NCBI RefSeq assembly: GCF_002197645.1
Contig: NZ_CP021874.1
Coordinates: forward strand, 2,852,001 to 2,916,000
Direction: 5' to 3'
Length of the DNA: 64,000 nucleotides
Origin: Enterococcus wangshanyuanii
GTDB taxonomy: Bacteria > Bacillota > Bacilli > Lactobacillales > Enterococcaceae
Shown: positions 8,947-18,888 of the stretch, one piece after another
Position numbering within the stretch: the stretch's first letter is position 1
Layout of the letters: each line of letters starts with the position of its first letter
The notes under the pieces: generated by a model
Told to the model about the DNA's origin: nothing
The model's database searches: none
What the model saw: only the letters and a program-made list of their open reading frames with translations
Made by a program: the position numbers and the translations under genes

Positions 8947-9366
8947 ATGAAACCAAAATTGATTTTAATGAGTCATGGAAATATGGCTAAGGAAACATTT
9001 GCTTCTACTCAAATGATTGTTGGCGATTTAGTGAATGCTGAAATCGTCTCAATGGAAGCAGACGATGGTCTAAGTAGTACCCAAGCCAAATTACAAGCGA
9101 TTTTACAAAAAAATGGGGCTGTTCCTACGATCGTTATAGCAGATTTAAAAGGTGGAACGCCTTGCAATGTTGCTATGATGGCGATGGGAACCTATCCTCA
9201 ATTGCGAGTTGTATCCGGACTTAATTTAGCAATGGTGATTGAAGCGGCTGTTTCCTCATTGGAAAATGTAGATGAATTAGCTGCCTATCTAACAACGATT
9301 GGGCAACAAGCGGTTGAAACGATTGACTTACCAGAGTTAGAGGAAGAAGAAGGATTTGAAGAGTAG
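8947..9366 (+). CDS. Mannose-family PTS IIA component
   Basis: 139 residues. The N-terminus KPKLILMSHGNMAKETFAST carries the histidine phosphorylated by HPr, and ADLKGGTPCNVAMMAMG is the conserved middle motif. It is a free IIA domain, last gene of the operon, 21 bases after the etherase and followed by a strong terminator. It completes a IIC-IID-IIB plus IIA set. The very acidic C-terminal tail is unremarkable for the family. Confidence 0.93.
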   Translation: MKPKLILMSHGNMAKETFASTQMIVGDLVNAEIVSMEADDGLSSTQAKLQAILQKNGAVPTIVIADLKGGTPCNVAMMAMGTYPQLRVVSGLNLAMVIEAAVSSLENVDELAAYLTTIGQQAVETIDLPELEEEEGFEE

Positions 9367-9377
9367 TTAATAATCAT

Positions 9378-9420
9378 AAAGTTGAGTAACGTTCTGAATC
9401 AGGATGCGCTCAACTTTTTT
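9378..9420 (+). terminator. Terminator of MurNAc-type operon
   Basis: AGTTGAG pairs with CTCAACT across a 23-base loop containing AATCAGGA, followed by six or more T. A diverged relative with the same loop core occurs at 12539-12578, beyond the first LXG module. Confidence 0.85.
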
Positions 9421-9602
9421 ATTTCTATTTCATACATAGATTGTCAATGATATGACTAAGAGAAACAAAGTAATCAACAAACATGCTAAAAATATGAATA
9501 TCATTAAGCATGATTAAAATGGTTATAAGAATGAAATAAGTATCAAAAATAGTTATCTATCACGAGATTTATGAAAAAATCCAAACAATTCTTATGGTAA
9601 TC

Positions 9603-9625
9603 TATAATTATCATAATGATAATTA
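9603..9625 (+). promoter_or_regulatory. Promoter -10 and 21-bp perfect palindrome before LXG module 1
   Basis: A TATAAT box at 9603-9608 overlaps a perfect 10-1-10 dyad at 9605-9625 whose left arm is TAATTATCAT. No good -35 is visible, so an activator or an extended element may be used. The dyad contains ATTATCA and TGATAAT half-sites as found in Fur/Zur-type boxes, but in inverted order, so I do not assign a regulator. Confidence 0.5.
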
Positions 9626-9647
9626 AATGAGGAAGTGGGTTGATTTG

Positions 9648-9926
9648 ATGGAACCAATTAGTAGCAATAGTGCAGTTGCTGGAGAACTCGCAAGAGGGAT
9701 TTTTTCTGCGATGGATGACCTTAACAGCCAGCAATCCATCGTTACAGATGAGCAATCAACGATTTCAGGAAATACGGCAGCCAAAAATGCGATAAAAGAG
9801 TTGCAGTCTATGGTACAGACGATCAGCGCATCCATTGCAACAGATGCCAATAATATAAAGAGCGTAGCAACGGAATTTGATGAGGCGGATGCAACGATTC
9901 GTAAAATGATGCGTGGGTTGAGGTGA
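9648..9926 (+). CDS. Small helical type VII secretion partner (DUF3130/TIGR04197-like)
   Basis: 92 residues from ATG 9648 (an in-frame ATG at 9627 lies within the probable ribosome site GAGGAAGTGGG). The protein is all-helical, has no signal peptide, is about the size of a WXG100 protein, and has the start pattern seen in TIGR04197/DUF3130 family members (ISSNSAVAGELARGIFSAMD). Such proteins are encoded immediately before LXG toxins and are reported to act as targeting factors that bind the LXG helical stalk for export through the type VIIb system. The next gene starts 5 bases after its stop. Confidence 0.8.
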   Translation: MEPISSNSAVAGELARGIFSAMDDLNSQQSIVTDEQSTISGNTAAKNAIKELQSMVQTISASIATDANNIKSVATEFDEADATIRKMMRGLR

Positions 9927-9930
9927 ATGT

Positions 9931-10293
9931 ATGAACGAAAACCAGTCAAGATGGGATGATTTATTAGTAGAGGAACGGAAAATCGACCATGAGCTAGACG
10001 AAATGATCCAAGTCCAACGGGATACACAAAGGATCGAAGAAAATTACCATGAACTTTTCTTTCAAGGCAATCAGCTGATGGATCGTTTGGATCATTTTAT
10101 TGGAGAAGATAGAGATGAAATAGAAGAGCTGCAGTGGCAAAGTAAGCAGAAACAGCAAGGGATCTTGTATCATTTAGAGGATCAAAAAGAGCAATTACAT
10201 AAAGAACAGAGAAAAATGGAAGATCGTCAAGATGAGCTATATTACGAAAAAAAGAGAGTACTAGTAGACAAGGAGGACAGCGATGAGTATTGA
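9931..10293 (+). CDS. Coiled-coil type VII partner protein (DUF3958-like)
   Basis: 120 residues, strongly charged and predicted to be one long coiled coil (heptad-like runs around RIEENYHELFFQGNQLMDRL and HLEDQKEQLHKEQRKMEDR). There is no signal peptide or membrane segment. Position and size match the DUF3958-like second partner that follows the DUF3130-like protein in LXG operons of Listeria, Streptococcus and Enterococcus. It overlaps the start of the LXG gene by 11 bases, so the two are translationally coupled. Confidence 0.75.
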   Translation: MNENQSRWDDLLVEERKIDHELDEMIQVQRDTQRIEENYHELFFQGNQLMDRLDHFIGEDRDEIEELQWQSKQKQQGILYHLEDQKEQLHKEQRKMEDRQDELYYEKKRVLVDKEDSDEY

Positions 10294-11746
10294 TATGTAC
10301 TTAGGTTCTTCTAAAGCACAAGGAAGCAGTGCCAGCGCGTTAAGCGAAAGCTATCAGGCCGGATTTCAGACATTACAAGCGGCTATTGGTCAGTTTACAC
10401 AAGATACCCTGTTGAGAAGCCAAGCCTACGATTCAGGTAAATCCTATTTTCAAGGTGTCTATATTCCACTGATTCAAGGAGCGATCCTTGTAGCGGAAGC
10501 AACGGGAAAAGCAGTCGGAAAATTACCCAATGACTATGTATCACAAGTAGATAGCTGTGATTTGAGATCCTCTGAACTGGAAGCTGAGATCCAGCGATAT
10601 GAAACACAGATCCAAGGAATGCAAAATCAAATGGATCAAATAAAACAATTACTGCCAGTTTCTAGCGAACGTGTGCAGCATCTTAGAGAAGCAAGGGGAC
10701 TGGTCTCAGATTATACAAGTGCAAAACGAAAGCTGGAAAAACAATTACAAAAACTCCTAGCTTTCCATGCCTTTTCTTCTACACTTTTTACAGAAGTCAC
10801 AAGCTTACAAGCTGCCGTCAATCAAGGGTTAGCCCAAGTTTCAGGAGGCAAAGGCTTCGATCCAAAGACCGGCATGTTTTCTCCAAAGAACTTGAAAGAT
10901 ACCCGTTGGATGATTACAATAGGAAATGCATGGGAGAAACGCGAGAAAGAAATCGCTGAGATCAATCGAAAAGCTAGAGTAGAAAGAGAAATGGCTGCAT
11001 TGCAAGAAGCAGCGAAAATAGCTGGTGCTGATATAGCCGTGAATTCTTTCATGATGAATGTTGGTTTAATGAATATGGGACCTTCGATTTATGGGAATTT
11101 GAAAGATTATGGTTCACAGAAGGCGTTGACAGCCTCGTTGAGACCGACTGGAACGATGAGTAGAAGTAATACGAAAGTTAGTGGAACGAACGGTGTATTA
11201 TCGGGTAGTAAAAATGGAAAAAATTATGTATTAGATAGAAGTAAAAGTACAGGAAATGGAACATACAAGAAAGGCAATAGCAGTAGAGGTAATAATTTCA
11301 AATTTGGAAGTAATTCAAAGAATCATTTGAAAAATGTAGAGGCGGTCAATACTAAAAAAGGTGTTGTCGGTGGTCATAATATGGATGATTTCAACAATGC
11401 ACTTAAAGATCAAGGGTTTAATCCAGAAGATTTGATTGTTTCAAAAAAACCACACCCAACTATTGATGGTATTTATGCAGTTGAATACAAAATACCTAGA
11501 AAAGATACGACTGGTAATATTGCTGAGCCAGTATCTTATAAAAATATTGAAAAACCAAAAACAGTTTATGACCCAACAAAAATTAGTGACAATCAAATGT
11601 ATGAATGGGGAAGAACTGCTATGAATAACGGGAGAATCCAACCAGATGGTCGAACAATTATTGGAACTTCTCCAAATGGTGTAAAGTTTATAGGCTATTT
11701 AAATGATACAGGAGAAGTAACTAACTTTTTCCCTGTATTTAACTAG
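10283..11746 (+). CDS. LXG polymorphic toxin with EndoU-like C-terminal tip
   Basis: 487 residues, with ribosome site AAGGAGG. The N-terminal roughly 220 residues form the helical LXG export domain (LRSQAYDSGKSYFQGVYIPL). A low-complexity linker rich in S, G, N and K follows (about residues 285-355), then the toxic tip. The tip starts near VVGGHNMDDF and ends TNFFPVFN. It has H365, H391, K426 (in KPKTVYDP) and a late Thr, an order reminiscent of the His-His-Lys centre and Thr of EndoU RNases such as some CdiA toxins. LXG proteins leave through the type VIIb apparatus and kill competing Gram-positive cells. The tip assignment is moderate; the LXG call is firm. Secretion genes are not in this window. 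Confidence 0.88.
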   Translation: MSIDMYLGSSKAQGSSASALSESYQAGFQTLQAAIGQFTQDTLLRSQAYDSGKSYFQGVYIPLIQGAILVAEATGKAVGKLPNDYVSQVDSCDLRSSELEAEIQRYETQIQGMQNQMDQIKQLLPVSSERVQHLREARGLVSDYTSAKRKLEKQLQKLLAFHAFSSTLFTEVTSLQAAVNQGLAQVSGGKGFDPKTGMFSPKNLKDTRWMITIGNAWEKREKEIAEINRKARVEREMAALQEAAKIAGADIAVNSFMMNVGLMNMGPSIYGNLKDYGSQKALTASLRPTGTMSRSNTKVSGTNGVLSGSKNGKNYVLDRSKSTGNGTYKKGNSSRGNNFKFGSNSKNHLKNVEAVNTKKGVVGGHNMDDFNNALKDQGFNPEDLIVSKKPHPTIDGIYAVEYKIPRKDTTGNIAEPVSYKNIEKPKTVYDPTKISDNQMYEWGRTAMNNGRIQPDGRTIIGTSPNGVKFIGYLNDTGEVTNFFPVFN

Positions 11747-11766
11747 AATGATTGGATTGTGATGTT

Positions 11767-12156
11767 ATGGAAAATGAACTTCAAATTTTAAATGATAAGA
11801 AAAGCGTAGACCAACTTATGTTAACCTATTTTTCAATAGTATGTGGAAAAGATTTAAAGAAAGCTTTATCTGCTTTTAAAGAAAAAAAGGGATATGGAAT
11901 AGAGATAGTTTTTGTTTCTTTTAAAAATGATTTAGATGACTATGATATGGCTCAATTACCTAAACCACTAGATGATAAACATGTTTTAGTTGAATTAGGT
12001 TCTCCAGCTGTCGAGATAGACCAAATAGCGTATTTAGATTTTAAAACTTTTTATAACTATTTAGAAAAAAATACAAAAATTGAGATAGAAAAAAATTCAG
12101 AAGAAGGTGAATTAATAGAGCTATTAAAACAAGTCAAGAGCAGTTTGGAAGTATAA
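11767..12156 (+). CDS. Probable immunity protein to the EndoU-like toxin
   Basis: 129 residues from ATG 11767, about 20 bases after the toxin stop. It is a cytoplasmic protein without membrane segments, acidic in the middle (FKNDLDDYDMAQL) and with a clearly lower GC content than the upstream LXG coding part, as usual for toxin-tip and immunity pairs. I do not recognise a named family with certainty; it could belong to a CdiI-type RNase inhibitor family. Function is inferred from position directly behind a polymorphic toxin. Confidence 0.65.
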   Translation: MENELQILNDKKSVDQLMLTYFSIVCGKDLKKALSAFKEKKGYGIEIVFVSFKNDLDDYDMAQLPKPLDDKHVLVELGSPAVEIDQIAYLDFKTFYNYLEKNTKIEIEKNSEEGELIELLKQVKSSLEV

Positions 12157-12363
12157 TTTTTATAAATTGAAAAAGGCAATTTACTTTATTGATTGGTGTC
12201 GAGAAAATAGAGCCTTAACAGGTAATCGTAAACTCACTAATTAAGTTTTTGATAGTAACAAAAAGCTAACTATGCTTATTGCTTATGGATTAAAAAAACT
12301 TTACTAGTCTTTTTGAATTTTATTAAGTGTACGCCATTCAAGCTATAAGAAGGTGAATTTGTT

Positions 12364-12407
12364 GGAACGATATTGGTGGGAAAAGGCCACTAATATCGTT
12401 CTTTTTT
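12364..12407 (+). terminator. Terminator after LXG module 1
   Basis: GAACGATATT and AATATCGTTC pair, with GTGG/CCAC continuing the stem, followed by TTTTTT. It is the strongest stop downstream of the immunity gene. Confidence 0.85.
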
Positions 12408-12538
12408 ACAGAATCAGTGAGTGAACAACAACTGATACCGTTTTGTGTATACATTTTGGATAGATTGGGAAAAATACTTCGAATAAGTATTCATTAATCA
12501 AAGAAATTAACGACTACGTTATTGACAGTATAAAAGAG

Positions 12539-12578
12539 AAGTTGAGTGATGCTCAAAATCAGGACACTCCGCTTTTTT
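12539..12578 (+). terminator. Second terminator, related to the one at 9378
   Basis: AAGTTGAGTG pairs with CACTCCGCTT (one wobble, one mismatch), followed by a T run. The loop shares AATCAGGA, and the left arm shares GTTGAGT, with the terminator at 9378-9420, so the two look like diverged copies that bracket LXG module 1. Confidence 0.65.
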
Positions 12579-12671
12579 CTCTCCACAAACTGTAGATTCT
12601 GCCTGAATTATGTTAAAATAAATAGACTTGTTTTAGAATAAAATCCTACTCAAGAATAAAGGTGTGAAATC

Positions 12672-13040
12672 ATGGAGCCATCCATTACAGATAAAAAAAT
12701 CAACGAAGAATTAATGAAACTACTCGCTTTGATCGGTGAAGATGAACTGATTGAACGTTATAAGAAAATAGAAGAAAAAGTCCAAAATAATGAAAAACTG
12801 ACAGAGCTGGTCGAACAGATCAAAGCGGCTCAAAAAGATGCTGTCCAGTTTGCCCACTATGACAAACCAGAGGCGGAAAAAGCTGCTATTCAAAGAGCCG
12901 ATGAGCTGACGAAAGAATTTGATGAACATCCATTGGTAGTGGCATATCGTGAGCAACTGATGGAAGCCAATGACTTATTACAGCATGTCACTGACATGAT
13001 CCAATATAGAATCAATGAAGAACTAGAGAAAGAAGGGTAA
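12672..13040 (+). CDS. YlbF/YmcA (RicF/RicA) family regulator
   Basis: 122 residues, fully helical, matching the YlbF/YmcA family of small proteins. In Bacillus these form the RicA-RicF-RicT complex that affects RNase Y-dependent mRNA maturation, competence and biofilm formation. Position directly upstream of mutS, with 2 bases between, matches ymcA (ricA) in Bacillus and its counterpart in enterococci. GGTGTG precedes the ATG. Which paralogue it is cannot be settled from sequence alone. Confidence 0.85.
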   Translation: MEPSITDKKINEELMKLLALIGEDELIERYKKIEEKVQNNEKLTELVEQIKAAQKDAVQFAHYDKPEAEKAAIQRADELTKEFDEHPLVVAYREQLMEANDLLQHVTDMIQYRINEELEKEG

Positions 13041-13042
13041 CA

Positions 13043-15610
13043 ATGCCGCAAAAGACCAAAAATACGCCAATGATGGAACAATACTTAGCAATCAAAGACC
13101 AGTATCAGGATGCATTTCTTTTTTATCGCTTAGGTGATTTTTACGAAATGTTTTATGAAGATGCGATCAATGCATCCCAACTATTAGAATTAACGCTGAC
13201 TAGCCGTAATCGCAATGCAGATGAGCCGATCCCCATGTGCGGCATCCCTCATCATGCAGCGCAAGGCTATATTGATACGTTGATCGAAAAAGGCTACAAA
13301 GTTGCTATCTGTGAACAGGTTGAAGATCCGAAAACGACCAAAGGAATGGTCAAACGGGAAGTGGTTCAGCTGATTACGCCGGGAACGGTCATGAACAGTA
13401 AAGGCTTAGAAGCAAAAGACAACAACTACTTGACTGCTGTAGTCGAGGCCGCTGGACACTTTGGTTTAGCCTATGTCGATCTAAGTACAGGGGAATTAAA
13501 AACAGCCGTCTTAAGTGATGAAGACGGACTGATCAATGAAGCGTCTGCTCTACAAACGAAAGAAATGGTTCTAGGGAGTCCTTTATCAGAAACGTTACAG
13601 GAAACACTAAAAAGCCGATTGAATATCATTTTTTCGGAGCAAAAAGAAGCGGAAGAAAATGCCGAATTCAACTTTCTAACAAGTGAGCTGACAGAACCTT
13701 TACAAGTCGAAGTCACAGGGAAATTATTGACTTATCTAACCACAACGCAAAAACGCAGCTTAGCGCACATCCAAAAAGCGGTGGAATATCAGCCAGACCA
13801 TTTCCTAAAAATGGATCATTATTCAAAATTCAATTTAGAATTAACACAATCGATCCGCACTGGTTTGAAAAAAGGCACACTTTTATGGCTATTAGACGAA
13901 ACAAAAACGGCAATGGGCGGCCGTTTATTGAAGCAATGGCTGGATCGTCCGTTGATTCAGGAAAAGCAAATCCGAACCAGACAGGAAATGGTTCAATCCC
14001 TATTGAATGCTTATTTTGAGCGGGTCGATTTACAAGCAACTTTGACCAAAGTCTATGACCTTGAACGTTTAGCTGGACGTGTTGCGTTTGGTAATGTGAA
14101 TGGTCGTGATCTGATTCAGCTGAAAACGTCATTGGAGCAAGTACCGTTAGTCCGTGAGTTGATCGTCGGCATCAATCAAGGCGAATGGAACGAGTTGCTT
14201 TTAGACTTGAATCCAGCAGAAGACATCGTTGAGCTGATCGATCAAGCAATCAATGAAGAAGCGCCATTGGCAATTACAGAAGGAAATGTCATCAAAGACA
14301 ATTACAATGAAAAATTAGATGAATATCGTGATGCAATGCGTCATGGCAAACAATGGCTGGCAGAATTAGAAGCAAAAGAACGTCAAGAAACAGGAATCAA
14401 AACCTTGAAGGTCGGCTTTAACCGTGTCTTCGGTTATTACATTGAAGTAACCAAGTCGAATTTAGCTAATTTAGCAGAAGGTAAGTACGAGCGCAAGCAA
14501 ACATTGGCAAATGCTGAGCGTTTCATTACGCCGGAACTCAAAGAAATGGAGACTTTGATTTTAGAAGCAGAAGAAAAATCAGTCGATCTTGAATATCAGC
14601 TATTCTTAGAAGTTCGTGAAAAAGTCAAAGCCAATATCGAGCGGCTGCAAAAACTAGCGAAAACAATCAGTGCGGTGGATGTGCTGCAAGCTTTTGCCAC
14701 AGTCAGCGAGCGTTACCAATATGTTCGCCCGATCTTGAAAAGCAACAGTAAAGAGCTTCATATCGTGGAAGGCCGTCACCCGGTTGTTGAAAAAGTTTTA
14801 GGACATCAAGAATATATCCCAAACAGTGTGCATATGAACAAAGAAAACATCATTCTTTTGATCACGGGACCGAATATGTCCGGTAAAAGTACCTATATGC
14901 GTCAGCTCGCACTCACAGTAGTGATGGCGCAAATCGGTTGTTTTGTTCCTGCCGAATCAGCAGAGTTGCCGATATTCGATCAAATTTTTACTAGGATCGG
15001 TGCGTCAGATGATTTGATTGCAGGACAAAGTACCTTCATGGTAGAAATGATGGAAGCCAATCAGGCACTTCGTCATGCGACACCTAATAGTTTGATTTTA
15101 TTCGATGAGCTGGGACGCGGTACTGCAACGTATGACGGCATGGCTTTGGCACAAGCGATCATTGAATATATCCATAGAGAAGTCAAAGCAAAAACGCTAT
15201 TCTCTACCCACTATCATGAATTGACCGTCTTGGATGAAACATTGAAAGGGCTAAAAAATATTCATGTTGGTGCTGTGGAAAAAAATGGAGAAGTTGTCTT
15301 CCTTCATAAAATGATGGACGGACCTGCTGATAAGAGCTACGGGATTCACGTAGCTAAAATTGCTGGCTTGCCAAGCGATCTTTTGGATAGAGCAGCGACC
15401 ATTCTTTCGGCGCTGGAATCAGAAGAGCAGCCAGTTAAGGCTGTTGAATACAAAGATGAAATCAAGGAAGATACAGAGCAACTATCCTTATTCAAAGAAG
15501 TGTCAACTGATGAATTAAGTGTCATCGATACGTTGAAAAAAATGAATCTATTGGAAATGACACCGATGGATGCATTAAATAGACTGCACGAACTACAAAA
15601 AAGAATCTAA
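13043..15610 (+). CDS. mutS: DNA mismatch repair protein MutS
   Basis: 855 residues, the full length. The N-terminal mismatch-binding domain has the Phe-X-Glu motif ([13 protein letters not shown]), followed by the connector, lever and clamp regions, and a C-terminal ABC-type ATPase with Walker [10 protein letters not shown], Walker [17 protein letters not shown] and a helix-turn-helix dimerisation end. MutS recognises mismatches and recruits MutL, encoded 30 bases downstream. The first methionine ([14 protein letters not shown]) follows AAGGG at normal spacing. No defect is visible. Confidence 0.98.
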   Translation: MPQKTKNTPMMEQYLAIKDQYQDAFLFYRLGDFYEMFYEDAINASQLLELTLTSRNRNADEPIPMCGIPHHAAQGYIDTLIEKGYKVAICEQVEDPKTTKGMVKREVVQLITPGTVMNSKGLEAKDNNYLTAVVEAAGHFGLAYVDLSTGELKTAVLSDEDGLINEASALQTKEMVLGSPLSETLQETLKSRLNIIFSEQKEAEENAEFNFLTSELTEPLQVEVTGKLLTYLTTTQKRSLAHIQKAVEYQPDHFLKMDHYSKFNLELTQSIRTGLKKGTLLWLLDETKTAMGGRLLKQWLDRPLIQEKQIRTRQEMVQSLLNAYFERVDLQATLTKVYDLERLAGRVAFGNVNGRDLIQLKTSLEQVPLVRELIVGINQGEWNELLLDLNPAEDIVELIDQAINEEAPLAITEGNVIKDNYNEKLDEYRDAMRHGKQWLAELEAKERQETGIKTLKVGFNRVFGYYIEVTKSNLANLAEGKYERKQTLANAERFITPELKEMETLILEAEEKSVDLEYQLFLEVREKVKANIERLQKLAKTISAVDVLQAFATVSERYQYVRPILKSNSKELHIVEGRHPVVEKVLGHQEYIPNSVHMNKENIILLITGPNMSGKSTYMRQLALTVVMAQIGCFVPAESAELPIFDQIFTRIGASDDLIAGQSTFMVEMMEANQALRHATPNSLILFDELGRGTATYDGMALAQAIIEYIHREVKAKTLFSTHYHELTVLDETLKGLKNIHVGAVEKNGEVVFLHKMMDGPADKSYGIHVAKIAGLPSDLLDRAATILSALESEEQPVKAVEYKDEIKEDTEQLSLFKEVSTDELSVIDTLKKMNLLEMTPMDALNRLHELQKRI

Positions 15611-15640
15611 CGAACGTAAAACCAGGAAAGGATGGGACAG

Positions 15641-17686
15641 ATGGGGAAAATTCAAGAATTATCAGAACAACTTGCCAATCAGATCGCTGCTGGAGAAGTA
15701 GTCGAACGTCCTGCATCCGTTGTGAAAGAACTTGTCGAAAACGCGATCGATGCCGGCAGCACACAAATCGATATTTTCATTGAAGAAGCGGGCTTGAAAA
15801 CGATCCAAGTGATCGACAATGGTGATGGTATTGCAAAAGAAGATATTTTAAATGCCTTTAAACGTCATGCAACGAGTAAAATCCATACAAGAGATGATCT
15901 ATTCCGCATCCGTAGCTTAGGTTTCCGTGGTGAAGCGCTGCCCAGTATCGCTTCTGTTTCAGAAATTATCGTAGAAACAGCCGTCTCAGAAGAAGGTGAA
16001 GGCAGCTTTATCCAGATGAAGGGCGGCAAAGTGGAAGAGCACCGTCCAGCGGCATTGAGGAAGGGAACGAAAATCACTGTTTCTAACCTATTTTTCAACA
16101 CGCCAGCACGTTTGAAATATGTGAAAACGATCCAGACTGAGCTAGCGAATGTAGGAGATATCGTCAATCGTTTAGCGCTCAGTCATCCAAATATTGCGTT
16201 TCGTTTAGTTCATGACGGTAATAAAATGATGAACACGACAGGCAATGGGGATCTAAAACAAACGATCGCAGGAATTTATGGTATTAGTACCGCTAAAAAA
16301 ATGCTGAAAATCGAAGCAGAAGATTTAGATTTTAAATTGACTGGGTATGTCTCTTTACCAGAAGTGACGAGAGCGAGCCGCAATTATTTATCTACGATCA
16401 TCAATGGGCGCTATATCAAGAACTTTTCTTTGAATAAGGCTGTTGTTGATGGATATGGTTCAAAATTGATGGTTGGTCGTTTTCCCATTGCTGTTTTAGA
16501 GATCGAAATGGACCCGCTATTAGTGGATGTCAATGTTCATCCAACGAAACAGGAAGTTCGTTTGAGTAAAGAAAAGGAATTGATGGCACTTATCAGTGAA
16601 GCAATTCGTGAAGTTTTGAGTCACGAACAGCTAATTCCAAATGCAGCTGACAATCTGCGCTTTAAAAAGAAAATCGAGCAGCAGCCAAAAGTAGAACAAA
16701 TGGAAATTCCGCTGACAGAACAGGAAGAGACAGCTAAACCTATTCGAAAACCAGGCAGTTTAGGCTATGATCCTACGAGTGGAAATTTCTTTGTCAAAGA
16801 AACCAAGGCCGATTTTTCCACACAGCCATTACCAGAAAAGTCGACAGCTGAACTTGATAAAGAAGCGCTGATGGCTTATGCCTTTAGTTCACCGAATCAA
16901 GAGCAGTCGCCTGTTGAGGAAGCTTCTGCGGAACAGCACGAAGCAGCGATAAAAACAGAACCAACGACAGTGATTGACGAACAAATTTACGAAGAAGAAC
17001 TGAGTCACCATCCAGAGTTTGATTTTTCGACCACTCGTTCTGATCGCCAGTTAGAACAGGCGTTAAACAAACTTTCAGCAGAACGTCCAAAAGAACGTTT
17101 TCCAGAGTTAGAATATTTCGGTCAAATGCATGGCACCTATCTTTTTGCTCAAAGTAAAGATGGACTATATATCATCGATCAACATGCTGCGCAAGAACGG
17201 ATAAAATATGAGTATTTTAGAGAAAAAATCGGTGAAGTTTCAGATGATCTTCAAGAGCTTTTAGTACCGATCGTGATCGATTATCCGAACAATGACGCAC
17301 TGAAAATCAAAGAAGCAAAAGATACTCTGGCTGAAGTGGGTATTCATTTGGAAGACTTTGGTCAAAATAGTTTTATTGTGCGTGCCCATCCAACTTGGTA
17401 TCCAGCTGGTGAAGAAGAAAGCATCATTCGTGAAATGATCGATATGTTTTTAACAACAGGCAAAGTCAGCGTGAAAAAATTCCGTGAAGCAACAGCGATC
17501 ATGATGAGCTGTAAACGTTCGATCAAAGCAAATCATTATTTGGATGAACAGCAAGCTAGAGTGTTGTTAAAAGATTTGGAAACATGCGAAAATCCATTTA
17601 ACTGTCCTCATGGCCGACCAGTTTTGATTCATTTTACAAACTCCGATATGGAAAAAATGTTTAAACGGATTCAAGATCCGCACTAA
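15641..17686 (+). CDS. mutL: DNA mismatch repair endonuclease MutL
   Basis: 681 residues from ATG 15641; the ATG at 15632 is fused to the ribosome site AGGAAAGG and is less likely. The N-terminal GHKL ATPase has [16 protein letters not shown] and GFRGEAL. A long, variable linker occupies roughly residues 335-480. The C-terminal domain carries the metal-dependent endonuclease motif [12 protein letters not shown] (DQHAX2EX4E) and CPHGRP. It nicks the strand to be corrected after MutS loading. It is co-transcribed with mutS. Confidence 0.98.
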   Translation: MGKIQELSEQLANQIAAGEVVERPASVVKELVENAIDAGSTQIDIFIEEAGLKTIQVIDNGDGIAKEDILNAFKRHATSKIHTRDDLFRIRSLGFRGEALPSIASVSEIIVETAVSEEGEGSFIQMKGGKVEEHRPAALRKGTKITVSNLFFNTPARLKYVKTIQTELANVGDIVNRLALSHPNIAFRLVHDGNKMMNTTGNGDLKQTIAGIYGISTAKKMLKIEAEDLDFKLTGYVSLPEVTRASRNYLSTIINGRYIKNFSLNKAVVDGYGSKLMVGRFPIAVLEIEMDPLLVDVNVHPTKQEVRLSKEKELMALISEAIREVLSHEQLIPNAADNLRFKKKIEQQPKVEQMEIPLTEQEETAKPIRKPGSLGYDPTSGNFFVKETKADFSTQPLPEKSTAELDKEALMAYAFSSPNQEQSPVEEASAEQHEAAIKTEPTTVIDEQIYEEELSHHPEFDFSTTRSDRQLEQALNKLSAERPKERFPELEYFGQMHGTYLFAQSKDGLYIIDQHAAQERIKYEYFREKIGEVSDDLQELLVPIVIDYPNNDALKIKEAKDTLAEVGIHLEDFGQNSFIVRAHPTWYPAGEEESIIREMIDMFLTTGKVSVKKFREATAIMMSCKRSIKANHYLDEQQARVLLKDLETCENPFNCPHGRPVLIHFTNSDMEKMFKRIQDPH

Positions 17687-17708
17687 AAAATTGAAAAAGG
17701 TGACGTAA

Positions 17709-18263
17709 ATGGCAGTAATCCTAGCTTCGCAATCGCCCCGCAGACGGGAGTTGCTTGGGCGAATCATCTCAGATTTTGAGATTGTACCAGCAAATATCAA
17801 TGAAGAGGTAAAAAGCTATTTTACCCCAATGGATTATGTTTTGGAGATGGCTACGCAAAAAGCAAAGCATATTGCTAAGAAATACCCTAACGACTTAGTG
17901 ATCGGCTGCGATACCATCGTTACGATCGATAACGAAATTTTAGGAAAACCGACATCACGAGAAGACGGCTTCCGTATGTTGAAGCAACTCAGCGGACGGA
18001 CACACAAAGTGTATACAAGTGTCGTTTTGATGAAAGACGATCAAGAATCTTCGGCAACTGTTCCGGCAACCGTAGAATTCTATGATTTGAACGATGAAGA
18101 GATCAATCGCTATTTAGATACTGATGAATACAAAGACAAAGCAGGCGCTTATGGGATTCAAGAACAAGGCTCTTTGTTTATAAAAAGTATTCAAGGCGAT
18201 TATTATTCGATCATGGGTCTCCCCGTAGCCACGCTGTATCGGATGCTGCCTGCGTTTGATTAA
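17709..18263 (+). CDS. maf: Maf family nucleotide pyrophosphatase
   Basis: 184 residues. The signature [13 protein letters not shown] opens the protein, with [16 protein letters not shown] and [13 protein letters not shown] as the other conserved blocks. Maf proteins hydrolyse dTTP, UTP and modified nucleoside triphosphates to monophosphates, a house-cleaning role; in Bacillus Maf also affects septum formation. It lies 22 bases after mutL with its own GGTGA ribosome site and is probably in the mutSL transcript. Confidence 0.95.
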   Translation: MAVILASQSPRRRELLGRIISDFEIVPANINEEVKSYFTPMDYVLEMATQKAKHIAKKYPNDLVIGCDTIVTIDNEILGKPTSREDGFRMLKQLSGRTHKVYTSVVLMKDDQESSATVPATVEFYDLNDEEINRYLDTDEYKDKAGAYGIQEQGSLFIKSIQGDYYSIMGLPVATLYRMLPAFD

Positions 18264-18295
18264 GAACAAATAGAAAACGGAAAGAAGGACTATCG

Positions 18296-18793
18296 ATGAA
18301 ATGCTCAGAAACCAGAGCGGTTCAAACCCATATTATTACGTATCCGTACTTAAATTTCCATAAAACCCTATTTGGCGGTCAGCTGATGGCCTGGCTGGAT
18401 GAGACGGCGGGAATTGCTGCTGTACGTGTATCAAGATCAGCAATCGTGACCGCTTCTGTCGATCATTTAGATTTCTTGGCACCCTTAAAAGCGAATCATT
18501 CTGTTTGCATCGATGCCTATGTCTCTGGTGTTGGAACGCGCTCGATGGAGATTTTTGCCAAAGTGATCGGTGAAGACTTATTTACCGGTGAACGTTATTT
18601 AGCAGGAACATGCTTTATGACGTTTGTTGTACCTAAAGGCGCTGATTTACCAGAAAGGATCGAACCTCAAACGGAAGAAGAACGTTTTATCTGCCAAGGC
18701 TATGAAACAAGAAAAGCCGTTCGACAAGCCAAGCGACAAGAAAGTATCGATCTTGCAAAAAATATTGATCTGGATATTCCGTGGAACGATTAA
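18296..18793 (+). CDS. Acyl-CoA thioesterase, hotdog fold
   Basis: 165 residues with a single hotdog domain of the YciA/BACH type. The active-site region is TLFGGQLMAWLDETAGIAA, and VTASVDHLDFLAPLK follows. Such enzymes hydrolyse short to medium acyl-CoA esters in the cytoplasm. GAAGGA precedes the ATG. It closes the run mutS-mutL-maf and is followed by a terminator. Exact acyl preference cannot be read. Confidence 0.9.
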   Translation: MKCSETRAVQTHIITYPYLNFHKTLFGGQLMAWLDETAGIAAVRVSRSAIVTASVDHLDFLAPLKANHSVCIDAYVSGVGTRSMEIFAKVIGEDLFTGERYLAGTCFMTFVVPKGADLPERIEPQTEEERFICQGYETRKAVRQAKRQESIDLAKNIDLDIPWND

Positions 18794-18800
18794 ATACAGA

Positions 18801-18838
18801 AGCACTTATTTTCTAAACAGGAAATAAGTGTTTTTTTC
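18801..18838 (+). terminator. Terminator after thioesterase gene
   Basis: GCACTTATTT pairs with AAATAAGTG across a short loop, followed by seven T. It ends the mutS operon. Confidence 0.85.
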
Positions 18839-18888
18839 TGAATAATGCTATCATTAGACTAACAAAACTAGTAAGGATGTGATTTGTC

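Larger units (their letters stand above)
12157..12671. other. Non-coding stretch after LXG module 1, with possible gene remnant
   Basis: No intact gene. A short frame at 12168-12242 (starting TTG, reading KKAIYFIDWCRENRALTGNR) looks protein-like but is only about 24 residues, perhaps the tail of a lost toxin or immunity cassette. Two terminator hairpins lie further on (12364-12407 and 12539-12578). The promoter for the YlbF-family gene is probably the TTAAAATAA region around 12610. Confidence 0.4.
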
